In this document: positions 43,030 to 54,410 of the stretch, one piece after another
Position numbering within the stretch: position 1 is the stretch's first letter
How the letters are laid out: the number at the start of each line of letters is the position of its first letter
Assembly (NCBI RefSeq): GCF_950295315.1
Contig: NC_080168.1
Coordinates: 71,166,008 to 71,230,007 of the forward strand
From: Erinaceus europaeus
Taxonomy: Eukaryota; Chordata; Mammalia; Eulipotyphla; Erinaceidae
Length of the DNA: 64,000 bases
Reading direction: 5' to 3'
Translations under genes and position numbers: made by a program
The notes under the pieces: model-generated
Databases searched by the model: none
The model's input: the letters and a program-made list of their open reading frames with translations, nothing else
Told to the model about the DNA's origin: nothing

Positions 43030-43310
43030 AGAAATGACTAGTGGCTCAGCGGGTGGAGAGCAGGCCTTGCATGTGTGGAGACCCAGGTTTAATGCACAGC
43101 AGAGCATGCTATAGTGTCACTCTAGTCTATCTCATGTAAAATAAGTCAGTATACTTCTCTCTAAAAAAAAGAACAGGAAACAGGGCTGGCTTTTACTCAC
43201 TTGGATAGTGTGCTGTTTTACCATAAGCACGGCTCAGGTTTGAGCCTGGCCCCCAGTGAAGGAAGACTTAACTGGGCAATGAGGTTACAAGTGATGGAAA
43301 GCGCTAGTTT
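43030..43310 (+). mobile_element. two old tRNA-like SINEs
   Basis: 43030-43150 (GTGGCTCAGCGGGTGGAGAG) and a type F copy at 43180-43310. Confidence 0.5.
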
Positions 43311-43331
43311 TTGTGCATTTATATATCTTGA

Positions 43332-43585
43332 ATTTTTTTTTTTATTGCCACCAGGGTTATTGATGCCCAAACTTTGAATCCAGTGTTCCTGGTGGTCATC
43401 CCCCCTTCCTTTCCATTTAATTGGATAAGACTGAGAGAAATTGAGAGAAAAGAGAGGGAGAGAGAGGTACCTGAAGACCTCCTTCAACACTGCTCAAGCA
43501 GCTTCCTGGCAGGTGGAGAGTGGGAGATGGAACTTGGGTCCTTGTGCATTGTAATGTACAAACTGGGCGCCACCACTGGACCTCC
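43332..43585 (-). mobile_element. family A/B2 SINE
   Basis: TATTGCCACCAGGGTTATTG tail portion. Confidence 0.7.
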
Positions 43586-43589
43586 CTCT

Positions 43590-43722
43590 TTTAAAAAAAT
43601 ATTTATTTATTTATTTATTCCCCTTTTGTTGCCCTTGTTTTATTGTTGTACTTATTATTGTTGTTATTGGATAGGACAGAGAAATGGAGAGGGGAGGGGA
43701 ACACAGAGAGGGAGAGAGCTTT
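43590..43722 (-). mobile_element. family B SINE, 3' half
   Basis: Head missing. Confidence 0.7.
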
Positions 43723-44220
43723 GACAGCTCATCTTATTCTCTTTGTCTTGCTCCAGAATCAAAACATTTTTGAAAGCACATATGGCTCCTAATGTCTGAG
43801 AGAATCAAGGGTGGCCCTAGTCTTTGTTTTAAAACTATTAGTCATTTTTAGTTTTAGATTTCTGAACACCAGTTAAAATGATGAAGACCATGACATTTTC
43901 ACCTCCTTTACATACAGATAGCATTTGTTTTTGTGCAAGTATTTCCAAAGGGTGGGTAGCTAGATAACATTTGTCCACTTATAAACCAGCAATTGTATCA
44001 AACATAGTTGTTTACATAGACATAAAAGAGTCCACATTTGTATCGTATGCAAACCAGGTTAGAGCCCAGGCACTACTGCATTCACGTTGGAGAAAGCTTT
44101 CACACTGTGGTGTCTCTCTGCTTTATGTCTCTATAAAAAAGTACAAGTTGGTTCAGATTTCTGTCACAGAATATTGAGTAATGAAACAAGTCTGGTGTGG
44201 TGAAAGACTGAAAATGGCCC
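43723..44220. other. XPO4 intron 1, unique plus type F fragment
   Basis: Possible type F SINE at 44020-44140; the rest is unrecognised. Confidence 0.4.
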
Positions 44221-44224
44221 ATTT

Positions 44225-44457
44225 CATTGCTGGGGCTTGGTGCCAGCACTACAAGTCCACTGTTCCTGGTAGCCTTCCCCTCCCCCCCTCCATTTTACTG
44301 GTTAGGACAGAGAGAGGAAGGGAAGACGGGGAGAGACAGACACCTGCAGACCTGCTTCATCGCTGTGCAGGTGGGGAGCCGGGGGCTCAAAGCGGGATCC
44401 TTGAGCAGGTCCTTGTGCTTTATGCGCTTAACCTAGTGTGCCACTGCCTGACCCCCG
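44225..44457 (-). mobile_element. family B2 SINE
   Basis: No T-run at the left edge; 3' portion shortened. Confidence 0.75.
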
Positions 44458-44928
44458 GAAGTGTGCCTTGTTCTCTCCCTGATCCTGGAGTTTGAAGAAA
44501 TTTATCTAAGACACAGTGTTTTCCACCTTATCACTGCTGACAATTTAAGACAGGGAATTTTTGTTGTTAGGGTGCTGGCCAGTGCCTTACATGGTCCTCA
44601 GCAGCCTCCTGCCCTCTGTGCTCTAGTTGCCAGTAGCATTCCCCGTTGTGACAACCAAAGGTATCCCCAGACATTGTCAGCAGCCCCCTGGGGGACCAGG
44701 TCTGTCTCCATTGAGAACCAGCCAATTGAGAATCTCATCACCCCAAGATCTTAGTTCTGAAATTACTTGCCCATGGTCAACTTTCCCATTACTAGTAGAA
44801 CTAGCCCATTAGAACTGCCTTCAGGGGTAGGAATGTTCACATCTGTGTTGTCTCTACTGTGACAACTGCTAGACACACGTGACAAGCATTTGAAGCATGG
44901 CTAGGGCAGCCGAGAAGCTCAACTTCTC
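44458..44928. other. XPO4 intron 1, unique sequence
   Basis: Nothing recognised. Confidence 0.4.
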
Positions 44929-45183
44929 ATTTATATTGAATTTTTTTTTTATTTCTTTATTGGGGAATTAATGTTTTACATTCAACAGTAAATACAATAG
45001 TTTGTACATGCATAACATTCCCCAGATTCCCATTTAACAATACAACCCCCACTATGTCATTCATCATCTTTCATGGACCTGTATTTTCCCCACCCACCCA
45101 CCCACCCCAGAGTCTTTTACTTTGGTGTAAAACTCCAGTTCCATTTCAGGTTCGACTTGTGTTTTCCTTTCTAATCTTGTTTT

Positions 45184-47406
45184 TCAACTTCGGCCTGAGA
45201 GTGAGATCATCCCATATTCATCCTTCTGTTTCTGACTTATTTCACTCAACATGATTTTTTCAAGGTCCATCCAAGATCGGCTGAAAACGGTGAAGTCACC
45301 ATGTTTTACAGCTGAGTAGTATTCCATTGTGTATATATACCACAACTTGCTCAGCCACTCATCTGTTGTTGGACACCTGGGTTGCTTCCAGGTTTTGGCT
45401 ATTACAAATTGTGCTGCCAAGAATATATGTGTACACAGAGCTTTTTGGATGGATGTGTTGGGTTCCTTAGGATATATCCCCAGGAGGGGAATTGCAGGGT
45501 CATAGGGTAGGTCCATTTCTAGCCTTCTGAGAGTTCTCCAGACTGTTCTCCACAGAGGTTGGACCAATTGACATTCCCACCAGCAGTGCAGAAGGGTTCC
45601 TTTGACCCCACACCCTCTCCAGCATTTGCTGCTGTTACCTTTTCTGATGTATGACATTCTCACAGAAGTGAAGTGATATCTCATTGTTGTCTTGATTTGC
45701 ATTTCTCTGACAATCAGAGACTTGGAGCATTTTTTCATGTGTTTCTCGTCCTTTTGGATCTCTTCTGTGGTGAATATTCTGTCCAAGTCCTCCCCCCATT
45801 TTTGGATGGGGTTATTTGTTGTCTTGTTGTTGAGTCTGGCAAGCTCTTTATATATGTTGGTTATTAAACTCTTATCTGATGTATGGCATGTAAAGATCTT
45901 CTCCCATTCTGTGAGGGGTCTCTTGGTTTGGGTAGTGGTTTCTTTTGCTGTGAAGAAGCTTTTTAATTTGATGTAGTCCCATAGGTTTATACTTGCCTTA
46001 GTCTTCCTTGTAATTGGATTCATTTCATTGAAAATGTCTTTAAAATTTATGCGGAAGAAAGTTCTGCCAATATTTTCCTCTAAGTATCTGATAGTTTCTG
46101 GTCTAACATCCAAGTCCTTGATCCACTTGGAATTTACTTTTGTATTTGGTGAAATACAGTGGTTCAGTTTCATTCTTCTGCATGTTTCAACCCATTGTTT
46201 CCAACACCATTTGTTGAAGAGACTCTGCTTTCCCCATGTAATAGTCTGGGCCCCTTTGTCAAAGATTAGATGTCCATAGGTGTGGGGCCTCATTTCTGGG
46301 CTCTCAATTCTATTCCACTGGTCAGTGTGTCTGTTCATGTTCCAGTACCAAGCAGTTTTGATGACAATGGCCCTATAATACAGTTTGAGATCTGGGAGTG
46401 TGATGCCTCCGGTTCTGTTCTTTTTTCTCAAGATTGTTTTGGCAATTCTAGGTCTTTTCTGGTTCCAGATAAACATTTGTAGCATTTGTTCTATTCTCCT
46501 AAAAAATGTGCTTGGGATCTTGATGGGGATAGCATTAAATTTGTAGATGGCTCTGGGTAATATATTCATTTTGATGATGTTAATTCTTCCAACCCATGAA
46601 CATGGAATATCTTTCCACTTCTTTGTGTCTTTTTCAATTTCTTTGAGTAGTGACTCATAATTTTCAGTATACAAGTCTTTCACTTCTTTGGTTAGGTTTA
46701 CTCCTAGATATTTTATTGTTTTTGTTGCTATAGAAAAAGGAACTGATTTCTGGATTTCAATTTCTTCTAGCTTAGTGTTTGCATAGAGGAATGCCACTGA
46801 CTTTTGAATGTTAATTTTATAGCCTGACACCTTACTGTATTGCCTGATGATTTCCAAAAGCTTCTTGCTGGATTCCTTAGGTTTTTCTATGTATACTATC
46901 ATGTCATCTGCAAATAAGGAGAGTTTGACTTCTTCTCTTCCAATCTGTATGCCTTTAATTCCTTGCTCCTGCCTGACTGCTATGGCAAGAACTTCTAACA
47001 CTATGTTGAGTAGTAATGGTGATAGTGGGCAGCCCTGTCTAGTACCTGATCTGAGTGGAAATGCTTCCAGTTTTTCACCATTGAGTATGATGTTGGCTGT
47101 AGGTTTGCTATATATAGACTCCACTATCTTCAGGAATTTTCCATCTATTCCCATTTTTTGTAGTGTTTTGATCATAAAGGGATGTTGTATTTTGTCAAAG
47201 GCTTTCTCTGCATCTATTGATATGACCATGTGGTTTTTGGTCTTGCTTTTGTTGATGTGGTGGATCACATTGATTGACTTACGTATATTAAACCAACCTT
47301 GCATGCCTGGGATAAACCCTACTCGGTCATGATGAACAATCTTTTTGATATACTGCTGTATCCGGTTGGCTAGAATTTTGTTCATTATTTTCGCATCTAT
47401 GTTCAT
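45184..47406 (-). pseudogene. host L1 ORF2, reverse transcriptase to C terminus (740 codons open)
   Basis: Open from [20 protein letters not shown] to the end of ORF2. Contains the RT motifs ([38 protein letters not shown]) and the C-terminal cysteine-rich [19 protein letters not shown]. It is part of a broken ORF2: the frame upstream is shifted relative to it. Confidence 0.9.
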
Positions 47407-47462
47407 CAGAGATATTGGTCTGTAGTTTTCTTTTTTGGTTGTGTCCCTGTCTGCTTTTGGTA

Positions 47463-48479
47463 TCAGGGTGATGTTGGCTTCATAGAAGCTGGCAGGGAGT
47501 ATTCCAGTGTCTTCAATCTTCTGGAAGACTGGTAAAGTAGAGGTATTAGTTCTTCTTTGAAAGTTTTGTAGAATTCATTTGTAAAACCATCTGGTCCAGG
47601 ACTTTTATTTTTGGGAAGATTTTTGATAACTGTTTCAATTTCATTAGCTGTGATGGGCCTGTTCATGTTATCCACTTCCTCTTTACTTAGTTTTGGAAGC
47701 TGGTAGGTATCTAGGAAATCATTCATTTCTTCCAGGTTCTCTAGCTTGGTGGCATATAGTTGTTCATAGAAGCCTCGCATGATATGTTGAATTTCTGCAG
47801 TGTCTGTTGTGATTTCTCCTCTTTCATTTACTATCCGATTTATTTGGGTCTTCTCCCTTTTTTGTTTTGTGAGTCTGGCTAAAGGTTTGTCGATTTTGTT
47901 TACTCTTTCGAAGAACCAACATTTATTTTCGTTGATCTTTTGTATGGTTTTCCTATTCTCAATGTTATTTATTTCTGCCCTAACTTTAGTAATTTCTGTC
48001 CTTCTGGTTGCTTTAGGATTCCTTTGTTGTTCTTCTTCTAGGTCTTTAAGATGTGCAATCAGGCTGTTTATTTGTGCCTTTTCTTGTTTCCTAATGTGTG
48101 CTTGTATAGTTATGAACTTCCCTCTTAGGACTGCTTTAGCTGTGTCCCAAATATTTTGATAGCTTGTGTCTTCATTTTCATTGAACTCTCGAAACATTTT
48201 GATTTCTTCTTTGATTTCCTCTTTGACCCAGAAGTTGTTAAGAAGTGTACTGTTGAGCTTCCACATTTTGGGGCTGTTACTAATCTTTTGTTGATTGTTA
48301 AGTGTTAGTTTAATTCCACTGTGGTCTGAGAAGATGCTTGGGATGATTTCAGTGCTCTTGAATTGGCTGATGCTGTCTTTGTGGCCTAACATATGGTCTA
48401 TCCTTGAGAATGACCCATGTGGATTTGAGTAAAATGTGTATTCCAGTTTCTTGGGATGAATGACTCTGAAAATGTCCAA
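47463..48479 (-). pseudogene. host L1 ORF2, endonuclease end to RT start
   Basis: Frame from [20 protein letters not shown] through [10 protein letters not shown] to [11 protein letters not shown] and a stop. The last ~17 codons are out of frame: a 1-base shift just after the codons for LLYQ (near 47530) replaces the expected [10 protein letters not shown]. The same shift is in the inserted L1. Confidence 0.85.
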
Positions 48480-48963
48480 TAGTTCTAGTTTATCTATCTC
48501 TTCATTTAGCTCCCTTATGTCTTTACTGATTTTCTGCCTGGATGATCTGTGGGGTGTTGTAGTCCCCTACTATGATTGTGTTACTGTTAATATATTGCTG
48601 TAGCTCTTTCAGTAGACATTTGATGTATTTAGATGGCTTCTCATTGGGTGCATAGATATTAATAATTGTTAAGTCCTCTTAATTGACTGACCCTCTGAGC
48701 ATTAGTGTCCATTCCTATCTTTTTTAATCTTATCTATTTTAAAGTATCATGTCAGATATGAGAATATCTGTTCCTGCCCTTTTTTGTGGGCCATTGGCTT
48801 TTATAATAGTTTTCCATCCTTTCACTTTAAGTCTGTGTTTGTCTTGTTGAGTTAGGTGAGTTTCCTGTAGACAACATATTGTTGGGTTGTGTTTTCTGAT
48901 CCATCTTCCTACTCTGTGTCTTTTAATAGGTGAATTCAGGCCATTGACATTTATTGATATCAA
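48480..48963 (-). pseudogene. host L1 ORF2 endonuclease start, with small deletions
   Basis: Starts [20 protein letters not shown] with the QETHL endonuclease motif. Compared with the inserted L1 it lacks 14 bases near 48550, 4 near 48704 and 2 near 48748, so the frame is lost. Confidence 0.85.
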
Positions 48964-49202
48964 AGATTGAAGCTATTTTAACGCCATTCTTGTAGAGTTT
49001 TAGAGTGTTTTGATATATGTCTTATTTGTGGTGGTCTGGTTGTTTATAGGAGACCTTTCAGAACTTCTTTCAGGGCAGGCTTGGTGATGGTTGCTTCCTT
49101 CAACTGTTGCTTGTCTGAGAAGGTTTTGATGCTTCCATCTAGTCTGAATGACAGTCTAGCAGGATATAGTATTCTTGGCTGAAAGCCTTTCTCATTGAGC
49201 AC

Positions 49203-49842
49203 TCAGTAGATATCTTGCCATTCTCTTCTGGCCTGTAGTGTTTGTATGGAGAAGTCTGCTGCTAATCTTATGGGTTTTCCTTTGTAGGTGACTCTTTGTT
49301 TTTCTCTTGCAGCCTTGAGGATCCTTTCTTTATCCTTATTCCTTTCCATTCTAAGTATGACATGTCTTGGTGTCTTTAGATCTGGATTAATTCTGTTTGG
49401 GACCCTCTGGGCTTCTTGAATCTTTATGTCTTTGGTGTTGTCTAGACTAGAGAAATTTTCAGCTATTATGGCCTGGAGAATGCTTTCTTCCTCCCCTTCT
49501 CTTTCTTCCTCTGGTAAGCCAATAATGCGTATATTGTTTCTTTTGAAGTCATCCCATAGGACTCTGTTGTTGTTTTCAGCATCTCTTAATCTCTTTTTGA
49601 GATCTCTTACTTCTTTTTTAGTTGTCTCTAATTCATCCTCAATCTTGCTAATTCTGTCTTCAGCCTCATAGATTCTATTCTCTCTGCCCTCTACTGCTTT
49701 CTGGAGTTCATCTATTTTGTTGCCCTGCTCTGATACTGTTTTAGCTTGTTCAGCTAGTTGCCTTCTTAGCTCAGCGATTTCAGCTTTCAGCTCTCTAATA
49801 ACCATGAGATAATTAGAATTTTCTTCCATTTTCTCATTTGGT
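49203..49842 (-). pseudogene. host L1 ORF1, C-terminal part with premature stop
   Basis: Encodes the coiled coil and RNA-binding core from MEENSNYLMVIRELKAEIAE. It stops early after REWQDIY because an Arg codon has become TGA; the other copy continues RVLNEKGF. The N-terminal codons of the same ORF1 are at 56046-56207, separated by the insertion. Confidence 0.88.
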
Positions 49843-49856
49843 GTTCCTGCATTTCT
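49843..49856. repeat. left target-site duplication of the inserted L1
   Basis: GTTCCTGCATTTCT, identical to 56032-56045. Confidence 0.9.
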
Positions 49857-50335
49857 TTTTTTTTTTTTCCCTTTTATTTTTATTTTATTTTTTTTTTATT
49901 TAAGAAAGGATTAATTAACAAAACCATAGGGTAGGAGGGGTACAACCCCACACAATTCCCACCGCCCAATCTCCATATCCCACCCCCACCCCCGATAGCT
50001 TTCCCATTCTCTATCCCTCTGGGAGCATGGACCCAGGGTCATTGTGGGTTGCAGAAGGTAGAAGGTCTGGCTTCTGTAATTGCTTCCCCGCTGAACATGG
50101 GCGTTGACTGGTCAGTCCATACTCCCAGTCTGCCTCTCTCTTTCCCTAGTAGGGTGGGTCTCTGGGGAAGCTGAGCTCCAGGACACATTGGTGGGGTCTT
50201 CAATCCAGGGAAGTCTGGCCGGCATCCTGATGACACCTGGAACCTGGTGATGCAAACTCTAGTGTACTTCTGCTTTCTTACTTTGGTGCCATACTCCAAA
50301 CTCAGTCAATTTCTGCTTTGCGTTTCTACTTCTTT
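49857..50335 (-). mobile_element. transduced 3' flank: L1 3' UTR scrap plus R element
   Basis: Nearest the L1 tail (50265-50335) is a fragment of an older L1 3' UTR (minus strand: GCACCAAAGTAAG). Next is a truncated R element (about 49895-50250) whose AATAAA and A-tail end the whole insertion. It therefore came along from the donor locus. Confidence 0.75.
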
Positions 50336-50530
50336 TTTTTTTTTTTTTACATGCATAACATTCCCCAGATTCCCATTTAACAATAAAACCCCCACTATTT
50401 CATTCATCATTTTTCATGGACCTGTATTCTCCCCACCCACCCACCCACCCACCCCAGAGTCTTTTACTTTGGTGTAATACTCCAATTCCATTTCAGGTTC
50501 GACTTGTGTTTTCTTTTCTAATCTTGTTTT

Positions 50531-51640
50531 TCAACTTCGGCCTGAGAGTGAGATCATCCCGTATTCATCCTTCTGTTTCTGACTTATTTCACTCAACATG
50601 ATTTTTTCAAGGTCCATCCAAGATCGGCTGAAAACGGTGAAGTCACCATTTTTTACAGCTGAGTAGTATTCCATTGTGTATATATACCACAACTTGCTCA
50701 GCCACTCATCTGTTGTTGGACACCTGGGTTGCTTCCAGGTTTTGGCTATTACAAATTGTGCTGCCAAGAACATATGTGTACACAGATCTTTTTGGATGGC
50801 TGTTTTGGGTTCCTTAGGATATATCCCCAGGAGGGGAATTGCAGGGTCATAGGGTAGGTCCATTTCTAGCCTTCTGAGAGTTCTCCAAACTGTTCTCCAC
50901 AGAGGTTGGACCAATTGACATTCCCACCAGCAGTGCAGGAGGGTTCCTTTGACCCCACACCCTCTCCAGCATTTGCTGCTGTTACCTTTTCTGATGTGTG
51001 ACATTCTCACAGGAGTGAAGTGATATCTCATTGTTGTCTTGATTTGCATTTCTCTGACAATCAGAGACTTGGAGCATTTTTTCATGTGTTTCTCGTCCTT
51101 TTGGATCTCTTCTGTTGTGAATATTCTGTCCAAGTCCTCCCCCCATTTTTGGATGGGGTTATTTGTTGTCTTGTTGTTGAGTCTGGCAAGCTCTTTATAT
51201 ATGTTGGTTATTAAACTCTTATCTGATGTATGGCATGTAAAGATCTTCTCCCATTCTGTGAGGGGTCTCTTGGTTTGGGTAGTGGTTTCTTTTGCTGTGA
51301 AGAAGCTTTTTAATTTGATGTAGTCCCATAGGTTTAAACTTGCTTTAGTCTTTTTTGTAATTGGATTCGTTTCATTGAAAATGTCTTTAAAATTTATGCG
51401 GAAAAAAGTTCTGCCAATATTTTCCTCTAAGTATCTGATAGTTTCTGGTCTAACATCCAAGTCCTTGATCCACTTGGAATTTACTTTTGTATTTGGTGAA
51501 ATACAGTGATTCAGTTTCATTCTTCTGCATGTTTCAACCCATTGTTTCCAACACCATTTGTTGAAGAGACTCTGCTTCCCCCATATAATAGTCTGGGCCC
51601 CTTTGTCAAAGATTAGATGTCCATACGTATGGGGCCTCAT
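50531..51640 (-). pseudogene. inserted L1 ORF2, C-terminal part
   Basis: Open for 369 codons from [20 protein letters not shown]. It is separated from the RT part by an in-frame TAG near 51665 where the host copy has TGG (DQWNRIE). Confidence 0.9.
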
Positions 51641-51661
51641 TTCTGGGCTCTCAATTCTATT

Positions 51662-52753
51662 CTACTGGTCAGTGTGTCTGTTCATGTTCCAGTACCAAGC
51701 AGTTTTGATGACAATGGCCCTATAATACAGTTTGAGATCTGGGAGTGTGATGCCTCCGGTTCTGTTCTTTTTTCTCAAGATTGTTTTGGCAATTCTAGGT
51801 CTTTTCTGGTTCCAGATAAACATTTGTAGCATTTGTTCTATTCTCCTAAAAAATGTGCTTGGGATCTTGATGGGGATAGCATTAAATTTGTAGATGGCTC
51901 TGGGTAATATATTCATTTTGATGATGTTAATTCTTCCAACCCATGAACATGGAATATCTTTCCACTTCTTTGTGTCTTTTTCAATTTCTTTGAGTAGTGA
52001 CTCATAATTTTCAGTATACAAGTCTTTCACTTCTTTGGTTAGGTTTACTCCTAGATATTTTATTGTTTTTGTTGCTATAGAAAAAGGAACTGATTTCTGG
52101 ATTTCAATTTCTTCTAGCTTAGTGTTTGCATAGAGGAATGCCACTGACTTTTGAATGTTAATTTTATAGCCTGACACCTTACTGTATTGCCTGATGATTT
52201 CCAAAAGCTTCTTGCTGGATTCCTTAGGTTTTTCTATGTATACTATCATGTCATCTGCAAATAAGGAGAGTTTGACTTCTTCTCTTCCAATCTGTATGCC
52301 TTTAATTCCTTGCTCCTGCCTGACTGCTATGGCAAGAACTTCTAACACTATGTTGAGTAGTAATGGTGATAGTGGGCAGCCCTGTCTAGTACCTGATCTG
52401 AGTGGAAATGCTTCCAGTTTTTCACCATTGAGTATGATGTTGGCTGTAGGTTTGCTATATATAGACTCCACTATCTTCAGGAATTTTCCATCTATTCCCA
52501 TTTTTTGTAGTGTTTTGATCATAAAGGGATGTTGTATTTTGTCAAAGGCTTTCTCTGCATCTATTGATATGACCATGTGGTTTTTGGTCTTGCTTTTGTT
52601 GATGTGGTGGATCACATTGATTGACTTACGTATATTAAACCAACCTTGCATGCCTGGGATAAACCCCACTTGGTAATGATGAACAATTTTTTTGATATAC
52701 TGCTGTATCCGGTTGGCTAGAATTTTGTTCATTATTTTCGCATCTATGTTCAT
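51662..52753 (-). pseudogene. inserted L1 ORF2, reverse transcriptase domain
   Basis: 363 codons with FADD and other RT motifs, ending at the nonsense codon after RHTDQ. Its frame is offset by the shared 1-base shift from the segment upstream. Confidence 0.9.
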
Positions 52754-52809
52754 CAGAGATATTGGTCTGTAGTTTTCTTTTTTGGTTGTGTCCCTGTCTG
52801 CTTTTGGTA

Positions 52810-54330
52810 TCAGGGTGATGTTGGCTTCATAGAAGCTGGCAGGGAGTATTCCAGTGTCTTCAATCTTCTGGAAGACTGGTAAAGTAGAGGTATTAGTTCT
52901 TCTTTGAAAGTTTTGTAGAATTCATTTGTAAAACCATCTGGTCCAGGACTTTTATTTTTGGGAAGATTTTTGATAACTGTTTCAATTTCATTAGCTGTGA
53001 TGGGCCTGTTCATGTTATCCACTTCCTCTTTACTTAGTTTTGGAAGTTGGTAGGTATCTAGGAAATCATTCATTTCTTCCAGGTTCTCTAGCTTGGTGGC
53101 ATATAGTTGTTCATAGAAGCCTCGCATGATATGTTGAATTTCTGCAGTGTCTGTTGTGATTTCTCCTCTTTCATTTACTATCCGATTTATTTGGGTCTTC
53201 TCCCTTTTTTGTTTTGTGAGTCTGGCTAAAGGTTTGTCGATTTTGTTTACTCTTTCGAAGAACCAACATTTACTTTCATTGATCTTTTGTATGGTTTTCC
53301 TATTCTCAATGTTATTTATTTCTGCCCTAACTTTAGTGATTTCTGTCCTTCTGGTTGCTTTAGGATTCCTTTGTTGTTCTTCTTCTAGGTCTTTGAGATG
53401 TGCAATCAGGCTGTTTATTTGTGCCTTTTCTTGTTTCCTAATGTGTGCTTGTATAGCTATGAACTTCCCTCTTAGGTCTGCTTTAGCTGTGTCCCAAATA
53501 TTTTGATAGCTTGTGTCTTCATTTTCATTGAACTCTCGAAACATTTTGATTTCTTCCTTGATTTCCTCTTTGACCCAGAAGTTGTTAAGAAGTGTACTGT
53601 TGAGCTTCCACATTTTGGGGCTGTTACTAATCTTTTGTTGATTGTTAAGTGTTAGTTTAATTCCACTGTGGTCTGAGAAGATGCTTGGGATGATTTCAGT
53701 GCTCTTGAATAGGCTGATGCTGTCTTTGTGGCCTAACGTATGGTCTATCCTTGAGAATGACCCATGTGGATTTGAGTAAAATGTGTATTCCAGTTTCTTG
53801 GGATGAATGACTCTGAAAATGTCCAATAGTTCTAGTTTATCTATCTCTTCATTTAGCTCCCTTATGTCTTTACTGATTTTCTGCCTGGATGATCTGTCAA
53901 GTTGAGATAGTGGGGTGTTGAAGTCCCCTACTATGATTGTGTTACTGTTAATATATTGTTGTAGCTCTTTCAGTAGAAGTTTGATGTATTTAGATGGCTT
54001 CTCATTGGGTCCATAGATATTAATAATTGTTAAGTCCTCTTGATTGACTGATCCTCTGAGCATTAAGTAGTGTCCATTCCTATCTTTTTTAATCTTATCT
54101 ATTTTAAAGTTTATCATGTCAGATATGAGAATAGCTGTTCCTGCCCTTTTTTGTGGGCCATTGGCTTGAATGATAGTTTTCCATCCTTTCACTTTAAGTC
54201 TGTGTTTGTCTTGTTGAGTTAGGTGAGTTTCCTGTAGACAACATATTGTTGGGTTGTGTTTTCTGATCCATCTTCCTACTCTGTGTCTTTTAATAGGTGA
54301 ATTCAGGCCATTGACATTTATTGATATCAA
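52810..54330 (-). pseudogene. inserted L1 ORF2, endonuclease domain to RT start
   Basis: 506 codons: [35 protein letters not shown] and FSDHSGIKL mark an intact apurinic-type endonuclease. The frame then ends in [11 protein letters not shown] because of the shift near 52875. ORF2 starts about 80 bases after the ORF1 stop. Confidence 0.9.
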
Positions 54331-54410
54331 AGATTGAAGCTATTTTAACGCCATTCTTGTAGAGTTTTAGAGTGTTTTGATATATGTCTTATTTGTGGTG
54401 GTCTGGTTGT

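Noticed and set aside
46847..47332. Open frames on the + strand within the L1s (about 160 codons, duplicated near 52194)
   Set aside because: They are antisense shadows of ORF2; they appear twice only because the L1 is present twice.
44942..49856. Interpretation as an independent 5'-truncated L1
   Set aside because: Its apparent truncation point coincides exactly with the 14-base duplication whose other copy is joined to the missing L1 5' part at 56046.
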